Shown here one piece after another: positions 57,442-64,000 of a stretch of 64,000 bases of DNA. The number at the start of each line of letters is the position of its first letter. Position 1 is the stretch's first letter. The DNA comes from Bryobacteraceae bacterium. Lineage in GTDB: Bacteria; Acidobacteriota; Terriglobia; Bryobacterales; Bryobacteraceae. A program made the translations under genes and the position numbers. The DNA lies in NCBI GenBank assembly GCA_026002855.1, contig BPGD01000001.1:1577972-1641971 (forward strand), given 5' to 3'. The notes beneath the pieces are model-generated. The model ran no database searches. It saw only the letters and a program-made list of their open reading frames with translations, and was not told the origin of the DNA.

Positions 57442-58482
57442 TCATCCTGTTGACATCTGCTGGGCGCTCGCCGCCGGCTTGCGCTGCTCGGCATGCTGGG
57501 CCGCCAGCCCTCCCTCCAGACACTCGATGACCTGCTCCCGGAGCGAGTCCGGCGCTTCCACCACCACGTCCGGCATGAAGCGCAGAATGTCCTGCACCAG
57601 TTCGCGGGAATCCGAATACGGCACCTCCAGCCGCACCTCGTTGCCGGCCAGCGGGGTCAGCCGCTGCTTCGGATGCCATTCTTCCCGCTCGATCCACCGC
57701 GACGCGGGCAGCCGGAACCGCAATACCGCCACCTTGTCCGGCTCGCCGGCGAAGATCCCGTAGCCCGCTCCCAGCCGGCGGTCCAGCAGATCCTGCGGAT
57801 ATTCCTCCGCCTTCTCCCTGAGCAGCGTCGCGCCGCGGATTGCGTCCAGGGCAAAGCTGCGGAAATCCTCGCGCAGATGGCACCAGGCGTCCAGATACCA
57901 GTTGGCGTTGTACCAGATGAGCCGCTGCGGACTCACGACCCGCTCCAGGATTTCACCCCGCGAGCGGCTGAAATAGAGCAGCCCGAGTTTTTTCTGCTGG
58001 AGCACCGCTGTGCTCACGATGCGAAAAATCTGGTCGTTCACAGGCCGGTGACGCGCCACCATCAGCCGGAAACGCCTCCGGATGTCCTTCTGCTTCACCT
58101 TGCCTGCATTCAGCAGGGACTCGATCTTTTTCAGCGCCGGCCCGAGCGCGTCGGCCAGCAGCCGCGAATCGAGCTGCTCGACAAAATCGCGCAGCAACAG
58201 CAGCGCGGTCATCTCTCCTGACGTGAGCCAGACGCCCGGCAACTGGTAGCGCTGCGGCGCGCCGCCGTCCGCCCTCTCCGGCGAACCATCCTCCACATAG
58301 CGGTAGCCGCGCAATTCCGGGTCATATTCAATGGGCGCCAGAAGCCGGTCCCGCATGAATTGCAGGTCCCGCTTTGCCGTCGCACGGCTGATTTCCAGTT
58401 CATCCATGATGCGGCTGAGCGGAACCGCCCGGTTTGTTTCCAGAAGCCGGTGGATCACATAAATCCGTTCCATCTGACTCAT
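57442..58482 (-). CDS. WYL-domain transcriptional regulator
   Basis: 346-residue helix-turn-helix regulator. The HTH_11 domain is at residues 1-60 (ERIYVIHRLLETNRAVPLSR; ISRATAKRDLQFMRD). The WYL domain spans about 150-220 and includes WYNANWYLDAWCHLREDFRS (about 198-217), followed by a WCX-type C-terminal region (about 240-320). WYL proteins sense nucleic acid or nucleotide signals and are often found beside DNA-damage and phage-defence genes. It is upstream of the SbcD-like gene on the same strand and is the likely regulator of the pair. GGGG before the ATG is the ribosome site; a weak TTTCTT-N17-TAAAAT lies near 58520-58548. Confidence 0.88.
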   Translation of the reverse strand: MSQMERIYVIHRLLETNRAVPLSRIMDELEISRATAKRDLQFMRDRLLAPIEYDPELRGYRYVEDGSPERADGGAPQRYQLPGVWLTSGEMTALLLLRDFVEQLDSRLLADALGPALKKIESLLNAGKVKQKDIRRRFRLMVARHRPVNDQIFRIVSTAVLQQKKLGLLYFSRSRGEILERVVSPQRLIWYNANWYLDAWCHLREDFRSFALDAIRGATLLREKAEEYPQDLLDRRLGAGYGIFAGEPDKVAVLRFRLPASRWIEREEWHPKQRLTPLAGNEVRLEVPYSDSRELVQDILRFMPDVVVEAPDSLREQVIECLEGGLAAQHAEQRKPAASAQQMSTG

Positions 58483-58528
58483 GGCGGCCCCTTTCTGTCC
58501 CTCGCCGGGAACCGCACATATTTTATCG

Positions 58529-58561
58529 GAAAAAAAACGGAGAAGAAAACGGATTGATCCG
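58529..58561 (-). terminator. Possible terminator of selC
   Basis: On the minus strand the palindrome CGGATCAATCCG (58550-58561) is followed by TTTTCTTCT and then a run of eight T (58530-58537). The short stem (4-5 bp) makes this a moderate candidate. It also overlaps the WYL promoter region. Confidence 0.45.
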
Positions 58562-58601
58562 GTGAAATTTCCGCAATAATTCCGGGCGGACGGGGAAAGG
58601 A

Positions 58602-58697
58602 TGGCGGAAGCTCGTGGGAGTCGAACCCACCAGCGGCGCGCAGGCGCCGCCCGCTGGTTTTGAAGACCAGGCCAGGCACCGGCCCAGTGGAGCTTCC
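58602..58697 (-). tRNA. selC: tRNA-Sec (TCA), selenocysteine tRNA
   Basis: 96-nt tRNA with CCA encoded. The acceptor stem is 8 bp (GGAAGCTC with GAGCTTCC), longer than the usual 7, as in bacterial tRNA-Sec. The anticodon loop CTTCAAA gives TCA, which reads UGA. There is a long G/C-rich variable arm (GGCGGCGCCTGCGCGCCGC) and a T arm GGTTCGACTCC. The combination of TCA anticodon, 8-bp acceptor and long variable arm is specific. No selA, selB or selD and no in-frame UGA selenoprotein is visible in the window, so the rest of the pathway must lie elsewhere. Confidence 0.94.
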
Positions 58698-58723
58698 AAT
58701 TCAGAATTGTAGCGCCGCCTTCT

Positions 58724-60358
58724 TCATTCCGGCCGGCGGCGCCGGCCGGCCGCCCACCCGAACAGCACCACGCACAGGCACCCCAGGACGTTCAGCCACA
58801 GGAAGGCGACATGAGTAAAATGCCATACGCCAAACACGACCGCCTCGCCGAACACCATCGCCCAGAACGCCGCCGTCCCGTGCGCCCGCGGCACGAAAAA
58901 TGCCAGCACAAAGACGCCGAGAAGCGTCCCATAAAACAGCGAACCCAGCCGGTTCACGGCCTCCACCAGCGATCCGAGGTTCTGCGCATAGAGCGCCGTG
59001 ACGATCGCATAGGCGCCCCAGAACACGGTGAGCCATTTCGACACCCGCAGGTAATGGCCGTCGTCGGCCTGGCGGCGAAAGAACCGCCGGTAGACGTCCA
59101 CCATGCTCACCGTGGCCAGCGAGTTGATCTCGGCGGAAATCGTCGACATCGCCGCGGCGAAGATCGCCGCCAGAATCAGCCCTACGACGCCCGCCGGAAT
59201 CTGATGAATGACGAACCACAGAAAAACATAGTTGGTGTCGTTGATCCGCCCTTGTCCAGTGGCCTCGCCGGCCATTTCGAGCGCCCGCCGCCGCACCTGG
59301 TCGAGCTCCTGCTGCGCGAGGCGGAAGGCGGAGATGTCCAGCCGCCGGGCCGCTTCCCGCCGCAGCGCGAACGCGCGGTCGTAGTCGGCGCGCACGGCCC
59401 CGGCCTCCGGCAGCCGCTCGAGCGCCGCCATTGCCTGCGGCTGGAAAATCAGCGGCGGCTGCGTGTAGACGTAAAACACGAACACCATCGCGCCGGTGAA
59501 CAGGATGAAAAACTGCATGGGGATTTTCGCCACGCCGTTGAACAGCAGTCCCAGCCGCGATTGCGCCACGCTGCGGCCGGTCAGATATCGCTGCACCTGG
59601 CTCTGGTCGCACCCGAAATAGGCCAGCGCGAGAAACATTCCGCCGATGAGGCCGCTCCAGATGTTGTACTGGTCATTCGGATCAAACCGCCACACCACCG
59701 CGTTCAGCTTCCCGGCCGCGCCCGCCACCGTAAGCGCGCTGGCAAAACTGACGTCGGCAGGGAGCAGGAGAATCACCGTCAGCAGCGCCGCAAACAGGCC
59801 GGCGGTCATCACCAGCATCTGCACGAATTCGGTCCACGTCACCGCCGCAATGCCGCCGCTGGCCGTGTAGGCCACTACGAGCACGCCCATCACCAGCGTC
59901 GTCCAGTGGCTGGGCCAGCCGAGCATCACCGTCAGCACCACCGCAGGCGCCGAAAGCGCCACGCCCACAGCCAGCCCGCGCGAAAGCAGGAAAATGGCGC
60001 TCGCCAGCGCGCGCGTCTTGCCGTCAAAACGTTTTTCGAGATACTCGTAAGCGGTGAAGACGCCCGCACGGTGGAAGCGTGGAACGGCGAAGGCCGAAAT
60101 CAGCACCATCGCCAGCGGCAGGCCGAAATACATCTGCACGAACCGCATCCCGTCCACGTAGCTCTGCCCCGTGGTCGAGATGAAGGTGATGGCGCTGGCC
60201 TGCGTCGCCATGATCGACAGCGCCATCGCGTACCACGGCATCGTGCGGTTGGCCAGGAGATATTCGGACGTAGTGCGGCTGCCGCGGCTGCGCCACACCC
60301 CGTAAAACACGATGCCCGCCAGCGACGCCGCGAGCACGGCCCAGTCGAGCGGCCTCAC
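58724..60358 (-). CDS. Sodium:solute symporter (SSS family)
   Basis: 544-residue sodium-coupled transporter of the SSS family (LeuT fold, about 13 helices). Family marks: SEYLLANRTMPWYAMALSIM (about 31-50), SAITFISTTGQSYVDGM, GLPLAMVLISAFAVPRFHRA, and the late segment AIFAAAMSTISAEINSLATV (about 393-412) with its conserved Ser/Thr. A charged cytoplasmic insert lies about residues 310-365 (VRADYDRAFALRREAARRLD). The GTG start at 60358 overlaps the 41-residue gene's stop as GTGA, giving translational coupling. Substrate is open; the neighbouring amidohydrolase-like deacetylase suggests an amino sugar or related compound. Confidence 0.9.
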   Translation of the reverse strand: MRPLDWAVLAASLAGIVFYGVWRSRGSRTTSEYLLANRTMPWYAMALSIMATQASAITFISTTGQSYVDGMRFVQMYFGLPLAMVLISAFAVPRFHRAGVFTAYEYLEKRFDGKTRALASAIFLLSRGLAVGVALSAPAVVLTVMLGWPSHWTTLVMGVLVVAYTASGGIAAVTWTEFVQMLVMTAGLFAALLTVILLLPADVSFASALTVAGAAGKLNAVVWRFDPNDQYNIWSGLIGGMFLALAYFGCDQSQVQRYLTGRSVAQSRLGLLFNGVAKIPMQFFILFTGAMVFVFYVYTQPPLIFQPQAMAALERLPEAGAVRADYDRAFALRREAARRLDISAFRLAQQELDQVRRRALEMAGEATGQGRINDTNYVFLWFVIHQIPAGVVGLILAAIFAAAMSTISAEINSLATVSMVDVYRRFFRRQADDGHYLRVSKWLTVFWGAYAIVTALYAQNLGSLVEAVNRLGSLFYGTLLGVFVLAFFVPRAHGTAAFWAMVFGEAVVFGVWHFTHVAFLWLNVLGCLCVVLFGWAAGRRRRPE

Positions 60359-60480
60359 CGGTTCCAGCTCCTCGCAAACCAGTCAAACAGGAAAATCAGC
60401 AGTGCGAGATACGCGATCACGCCCGCGTAAATCCGCCCCCAGCTTCCCCAGAATGGCGGCTTTTCTTCTTCCGGCATCAT
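60355..60480 (-). CDS. 41-residue single-helix membrane peptide
   Basis: Very short gene (MMPEEEKPPFWGSWGRIYAG, then one helix VIAYLALLIFLFDWFARSWN). It is coupled on both sides: its ATG overlaps the PIG-L stop (ATGA) and its stop overlaps the symporter GTG (GTGA). It resembles the small hydrophobic partners often encoded just before SSS transporters (DUF3311-like in position and size), but I cannot confirm the family. The tight coupling is the main evidence that it is expressed. Confidence 0.65.
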   Translation of the reverse strand: MMPEEEKPPFWGSWGRIYAGVIAYLALLIFLFDWFARSWNR

Positions 60481-62990
60481 CGGCCCGCGCTCACCAGATT
60501 GGCGAAAATTCTCCAGGCGCCGGCGACGCCGGCCGGCAACTGCCGCCACCAGGCGTAGGAGGTGTAAATGTAGGCGCCTTTGCCGACGCGCGCAAACAGC
60601 AGTCCCCCGCGCTGCGGTGGCTCGCCCGGATCGGCCGTTTCGAGCAGCGCCTCATAGCGCGGATCCCACTCGGCCGGAAAGTACAGCGCGCGTTCCTGGA
60701 TCCAGCCCTCAAAATCCGCCGCCGTGATGCGGTTGGGCCGCACGAGCAGCGGGTGTTCGGGCGCGAGCATCCGCACTGGCGCCTCCTCCACCGTCACCCG
60801 GCTGCGGCCGATGCGCAGCGGATACGGGCCCACGTTGCGAAGGACGGAATCCGACGCCTCCGGCCCGAAGCCTTCCAGCGTGTTGTACTGCACCAAAACG
60901 GCGCCCCCGCGCTCCATGTAGTCGCGCAGGCGCGCGTGCGCGGCCCGCAGACCGGCCCGCACGTTCCAGGCGCGGATGCCGGTGACGATGGTGTCGTAGA
61001 CGGAGAGATCGCCGTGCGCGAGCTCCGCGTCGTCCAGTATCGAGACCTCGCAGCCCAGCTCGCGCAGCGCCTCCGGAACCAGATCGCCCGCGCCCATCAC
61101 GTAGCCGATCCGGCGGACAGAGACCCGGATGTCCTCGCGCAGCAGCCTCGTTTCGGCCGCCTGCAACACGGTCTGCGGCGGGATGTGCTCGTATTCAATG
61201 TTCGTCACCAGATGACGCCACTGGCGCCCGTTCGCCTCCGCCGCGGCGCGCAGCCAGCCGCGCGCGCCGGCCTCGGGCGGCGTCAGGCGGAAGTCGAGCG
61301 TCGCTGCCTGTCCCGCGTCGGAAATATCGAAACGCTGCGGCCCGGGCTCGACGCGCCAGCCCTCGGGTGCCTCAAGGCGCAGGATTCCCGCCGCCGCGCC
61401 CGCCGTGGCGCGCACCTCCACTGGAACGGTGCGCGGCTCGCGTGTGCGAAACAGCAGCGGCATCGCCGAGAGGCGGATGGAGACCGGCGGCACAAGGACG
61501 AACGGCCGCGTCAGCTCGCCGCGCACGCGGTCCACGTAGCGGTGTTCCACCGGCCGCTTCAGCTCGATGGAGCCCGCGGCAATCGAGACGCGGAACACGG
61601 CCGCCAGCACCGGATCCGCCTCCGCCGGCCCGATTTCGGCCAGGCTGGAGATCCCATACAGGTTGCCCTTCGGCGGATGCCGCAATTGCAGCGGTTGCGT
61701 CAGCGGCGCGTCATCGGGCACGCGCAGCGCCGCCCTCTGTGTGTGCAGGCGGTTGTAACCCAGCTCGGCCTGGCCAAACTGTGGCGCGCCGGCCAGCCCC
61801 TTGAGCTCGACCCGCTCCAGCCGCGCCGGCAGCCTCGACCGGTTGAGCGCCGACAGGTTGAGCGTGACCGAACCGCCCGGTGCCGCCGCCGCGTGCGATG
61901 CGCTCACGTCCACCCACAGGCCAGCCGCCAGGGCCACCGTTTCGTCCAGTTCTTCGAGCTTCTGGCGGACGTCCGGATGGTCGATCCTCTCCATCAGCCG
62001 GCGCGCCTCCATGAGCGGCCCGATCACGCGCTCCGGCGCGTCCACGGAAAAGGCGGCCGCCGCCTCGTCGAGCTTTGCCGCCACGGCCGCGCCGCCGGGC
62101 ACGCGGTTCCAGCTCGTGTCGATTCCTTCAAAGGGATCCCCGTGCGCCGGGTCGCCGTCGTACAGAATCAGATAATTCGGCGCCGGGCCGCGCCGCTCCG
62201 GCGCGCCCATGCCCTGGCTGCGGTGCTGGCTGCGGCTCAGCCCGGCGATCTCGCCATAGCTCATCCCCAGCAGCGGATCGTATTCGCCCGTGTCGATCAT
62301 CAGCCGCTGCGGCATCTTTTCCGCTTCGGCCTCCTGCTGGCGGGTGAAGGAGAACGTGTTCCAGAACAGCCGCCGCGGCCGCCACGGCTGCGCATGCTTC
62401 AACTGGTCCGGGAAGGCTTTCTCGTCGCCAGCCAGCCGGAACGCTTCGCGGCCGAGGATCGCCGACGCCTGATGATGCCCGTGTCCGTCGCGCGGCGTGC
62501 CGGAAAAGCGCAGCACCACGACGTCCGGCCGGAACCGGCGGATCACCCAGACGACATCGGCCAGCACCTGCTCGCGGCCCCACTTGGCCAGCGCTTCGTC
62601 GGCCGTCTTTGAAAAGCCGAAGTCGATCGCCCGCGTGAAGAACTGTTCGGCTCCGTCGATGCGGCGCGCCGCCAGCAGCTCCTGCGTGCGGATCACCCCG
62701 AGCAATTCGCCCTGTTCGGTACCGATCAGGTTCTGCCCGCCTTCGCCGCGAGTCAGCGACAGATACCCGGTGCGCAGCTTCCGGCCCTGCGCGCACCAGG
62801 CCAGCAACGCCGTGTTTTCATCGTCGGGATGGGCGGCGATCATCAGCACGCTGCCTACCACGCGCAGCCGCTCCAGCCGCTGCTTCACTGCCAATGCGCC
62901 CGCCGGCGCCCGCCAGGAAGCGCGCGCGGGCCGCGCTACAGCCAGCGCCAGCCCTGCCGCATGGGACAGAAAGTGCCTTCGTGTCGTCAT
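60477..62990 (-). CDS. Large exported PIG-L/LmbE-family deacetylase
   Basis: 837-residue protein, three times the usual LmbE size. The N terminus TTRRHFLSHAAGLALAVARP is a Tat-type signal. The PIG-L domain (about 40-300) has AHPDDE (about 53-58) and the distal histidines in TPRDGHGHHQASAI. The middle (about 350-640) consists of beta-sandwich-like segments (GSVTLNLSALNRSRLPARLE; VEVRATAGAAAGILRLEAPE). The C-terminal 200 residues look like a GATase-type Rossmann fold (SVYDTIVTGIRAWNVRAGLR; GGAVLVQYNTLEGFG). Likely N-deacetylates an amino sugar derivative outside the cytoplasm. It is the first gene of a three-gene operon with the 41-residue peptide and the symporter. Confidence 0.83.
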   Translation of the reverse strand: MTTRRHFLSHAAGLALAVARPARASWRAPAGALAVKQRLERLRVVGSVLMIAAHPDDENTALLAWCAQGRKLRTGYLSLTRGEGGQNLIGTEQGELLGVIRTQELLAARRIDGAEQFFTRAIDFGFSKTADEALAKWGREQVLADVVWVIRRFRPDVVVLRFSGTPRDGHGHHQASAILGREAFRLAGDEKAFPDQLKHAQPWRPRRLFWNTFSFTRQQEAEAEKMPQRLMIDTGEYDPLLGMSYGEIAGLSRSQHRSQGMGAPERRGPAPNYLILYDGDPAHGDPFEGIDTSWNRVPGGAAVAAKLDEAAAAFSVDAPERVIGPLMEARRLMERIDHPDVRQKLEELDETVALAAGLWVDVSASHAAAAPGGSVTLNLSALNRSRLPARLERVELKGLAGAPQFGQAELGYNRLHTQRAALRVPDDAPLTQPLQLRHPPKGNLYGISSLAEIGPAEADPVLAAVFRVSIAAGSIELKRPVEHRYVDRVRGELTRPFVLVPPVSIRLSAMPLLFRTREPRTVPVEVRATAGAAAGILRLEAPEGWRVEPGPQRFDISDAGQAATLDFRLTPPEAGARGWLRAAAEANGRQWRHLVTNIEYEHIPPQTVLQAAETRLLREDIRVSVRRIGYVMGAGDLVPEALRELGCEVSILDDAELAHGDLSVYDTIVTGIRAWNVRAGLRAAHARLRDYMERGGAVLVQYNTLEGFGPEASDSVLRNVGPYPLRIGRSRVTVEEAPVRMLAPEHPLLVRPNRITAADFEGWIQERALYFPAEWDPRYEALLETADPGEPPQRGGLLFARVGKGAYIYTSYAWWRQLPAGVAGAWRIFANLVSAGR

Positions 62991-63007
62991 CGCAGTCCGG
63001 TTCTCCC

Positions 63008-63013
63008 ATTCTA
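63008..63013 (-). promoter_or_regulatory. -10 box (TAGAAT) for the PIG-L operon
   Basis: TAGAAT on the minus strand, 17 bases before the ATG at 62990, with GGGAG in between; no good -35. Transcription would begin about 10 bases before the ATG. Confidence 0.4.
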
Positions 63014-63043
63014 AAGAGCGCCAGGGCGGCGTGCGGCGCGGCA

Positions 63044-63090
63044 GAAAAAAGCCCGGCGCCTCCGGAACGCCGGTTCCGGAGGCGCCGGGC
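63044..63090 (-). terminator. Intrinsic terminator of bfr
   Basis: Perfect 18-bp stem (63051-63068 with 63073-63090), 4-base loop, followed on the minus strand by six T (63045-63050). It is the strongest hairpin in the window and lies just after the bacterioferritin stop. Confidence 0.92.
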
Positions 63091-63114
63091 GGTGATCGCC
63101 AGTGGTGTGGGAGC

Positions 63115-63591
63115 CTACTCGCCGTCCTTGATCTGTTCGGCCAGGTAGTTTTCGTAGCCCACTTCCTGAATCATGTGAAGCTGGGCTTCGAGGAAATCGA
63201 TGTGGTGCTCCTCGTCTTTCAGAATGGACTCGAACAGGTCGCGCGAACCATTGTCGCCGGCTTCCACGGCCGCCTGGATCGCCTTGTTCAGCCGCGGGAC
63301 CGCTTCGTATTCCAGCGCCAGGTCGTTTTCCAGCATTTGCTTCACGTTCTGCCCGATCCGCAGCGGGAACAGCTTCGCCATGTTCGGCGCGCCGTCCAGG
63401 TACAGCATCCGGTGCAGCAGCGCCTCGGCGTGCCGCATCTCCTCGATGGATTCCTTCTTTGTGATCTTGGCCAGCCGCTCATAGCCCCAGTTCTCCATCA
63501 TCTCGGCATGGAGAAAATACTGGTTGATTGCCGTCAGCTCGGCGGTGAGGACTTCCTGCAAGAACTCGAGAACCTTCGGGTCGCCCTTCAT
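63115..63591 (-). CDS. bfr: Bacterioferritin
   Basis: 158-residue haem-containing iron-storage protein forming 24-mers. Ferroxidase residues are in place: Glu18 (LTAELTAINQYFLHAEM), Glu51 and His54 (IEEMRHAE), Glu94 (NDLALEYEAV), Glu127 and His130 (DEEHHIDFLE). The haem ligand Met52 is conserved in EEMRHAE. Length and start MKGDPKVLEF match E. coli Bfr. The ATG at 63591 has AGGAGG at the ideal distance; an upstream frame to 63675 is not used. It is transcribed alone with its own promoter and terminator, divergent from gcvT. Iron control is likely, but no clear Fur box is seen. Confidence 0.96.
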   Translation of the reverse strand: MKGDPKVLEFLQEVLTAELTAINQYFLHAEMMENWGYERLAKITKKESIEEMRHAEALLHRMLYLDGAPNMAKLFPLRIGQNVKQMLENDLALEYEAVPRLNKAIQAAVEAGDNGSRDLFESILKDEEHHIDFLEAQLHMIQEVGYENYLAEQIKDGE

Positions 63592-63642
63592 CGTGCCTCC
63601 TTCTGTCAATGCCAACCGGAATGGCTGTTGTCGGACATCCGC

Positions 63643-63693
63643 ATTGTAACCGGAGCGCGGTTCGGACGACAACATCTTTAATTACAATCATTT
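63643..63693 (-). promoter_or_regulatory. bfr promoter with A/T-rich upstream element
   Basis: On the minus strand TTGTCG (63667-63672), 18-base spacer and TACAAT (63643-63648) make a good promoter, with transcription starting near 63636. Just upstream (63674-63693) lies an A/T-rich block, ATCTTTAATTACAATCATTT on the plus strand, standing out in this G+C-rich sequence. It could be an UP element or a metal-regulator site; its symmetry does not match a classical Fur box. Confidence 0.6.
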
Positions 63694-63782
63694 GCGAGCA
63701 ACTCGATTGCAGCTGCGCGCGCCATCCGACAGCCGCCCGGCCGACGCCTGCCTGCCCGCGGGTGTGGTAGGCTAAATTCGCC

Positions 63783-64000
63783 ATGCTAAAGCAGATCCCG
63801 CTGGCCGCCCTCCACCGCGCCGCGGGCGCGAAGATGGTCGATTTTGGCGGCTGGGAGATGCCGCTGCAATACACTGGCATTCTCGACGAGCACCGCGCCG
63901 TGCGCACCGCCGCCGGGCTGTTCGACGTCAGCCACATGGGCGAGATCGAGATCCGCGGGCCCGAAGCGCTTCAGCTCGTCCAGTGGGTGACGACCAACGA
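63783..64000 (+). CDS. gcvT: Aminomethyltransferase (glycine cleavage T protein), 3' end outside window
   Basis: First 72 codons of GcvT, which takes the methylene group from aminomethyl-lipoate to tetrahydrofolate in glycine cleavage. The start [20 protein letters not shown] and the family blocks [20 protein letters not shown] and [14 protein letters not shown] are diagnostic. No Shine-Dalgarno is visible; TAGGCT (63768-63773) lies 9 bases before the ATG and would give a leaderless or nearly leaderless mRNA. The rest of the gene lies beyond the window, so downstream partners (gcvH, gcvP) cannot be seen. Confidence 0.92.
   Translation, partial: MLKQIPLAALHRAAGAKMVDFGGWEMPLQYTGILDEHRAVRTAAGLFDVSHMGEIEIRGPEALQLVQWVTTN

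Noticed and set aside
58483-58601. Integration site for a mobile island at selC
   Set aside because: tRNA genes are frequent insertion targets, but there is no integrase, and I see no second copy of the tRNA 3' end nearby.
60477-62990. PIG-L gene as the missing bacillithiol deacetylase BshB
   Set aside because: BshB is a small cytoplasmic enzyme; this protein is 837 residues with a Tat-type signal and extra domains.

Overview
This is a G+C-rich bacterial chromosome segment with mostly ordinary housekeeping and accessory genes. It has no insertion sequence, integrase, phage gene or CRISPR array that I can see. The best fit is an Acidobacteriota member, probably of the Solibacter/Bryobacter group. 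The reasons are two very large Oar-like TonB-dependent receptors with an N-terminal carboxypeptidase-regulatory-like domain, a Kgd/OdhA-type fused 2-oxoglutarate dehydrogenase, a bacillithiol gene (bshA), a PEP-CTERM protein, a secreted DUF6807 protein, Tat-exported oxidoreductase-type sugar enzymes and a tRNA-Sec gene. This assignment rests on gene content alone.

Layout. 1-1139: 3' part of a lactate permease. 1184-8410: a TetR-controlled efflux operon (tetR, TolC-like, HlyD-like, two ABC ATPases, two ABC-2 permeases), like the enterobacterial CecR-YbhGFSR system but with YbhF split in two. 8448-11343: mannose-phosphate isomerase and phosphohexomutase. 11405-13626: a membrane protein, a zinc-ribbon M48 protease and a Bcp peroxiredoxin. 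13654-18135: four genes with 4-bp overlaps (GNAT, SMP-30, Nudix, mutS2). 18298-21687: first Oar-like receptor. 21755-25474: fused 2-oxoglutarate dehydrogenase. 25625-26248: small phosphoesterase. 26405-30032: five-gene sigma / anti-sigma / membrane-protein / DUF4097 operon. 30210-33673: flippase-like protein, nrdR, and rpoD behind a long structured leader. 33737-38580: GDPD, hydantoinase, DUF6807 and bshA. 38636-42582: Gfo/Idh oxidoreductase, TIM-barrel isomerase and ilvD. 42877-44708: a 48-residue membrane protein, a Rieske protein, mutM and a CBS-pair protein. 44712-48457: korB, korA and an SDR. 48538-51600: second Oar-like receptor. 51742-52618: secG, tRNA-Leu(GAG) and initiator tRNA. 53020-53682: PEP-CTERM protein. 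53772-58482: an SMC-like ATPase without a zinc hook, an SbcD-like nuclease and a WYL regulator. 58602-58697: selC. 58724-62990: SSS symporter, a 41-residue membrane peptide and a large PIG-L deacetylase. 63115-64000: bacterioferritin and the start of gcvT.

How the genes work together. Genes are packed tightly and many pairs share ATGA or GTGA start/stop overlaps, so most blocks are probably translationally coupled operons. The window has two routes from 2-oxoglutarate to succinyl-CoA: NAD-linked (Kgd) and ferredoxin-linked (KorAB). The candidates most worth following are the SMC/SbcD/WYL module beside selC, the five-gene sigma/anti-sigma envelope operon, and the structured rpoD leader. Start codons were chosen from overlaps, Shine-Dalgarno sequences and family lengths. 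Nothing was checked against a database.
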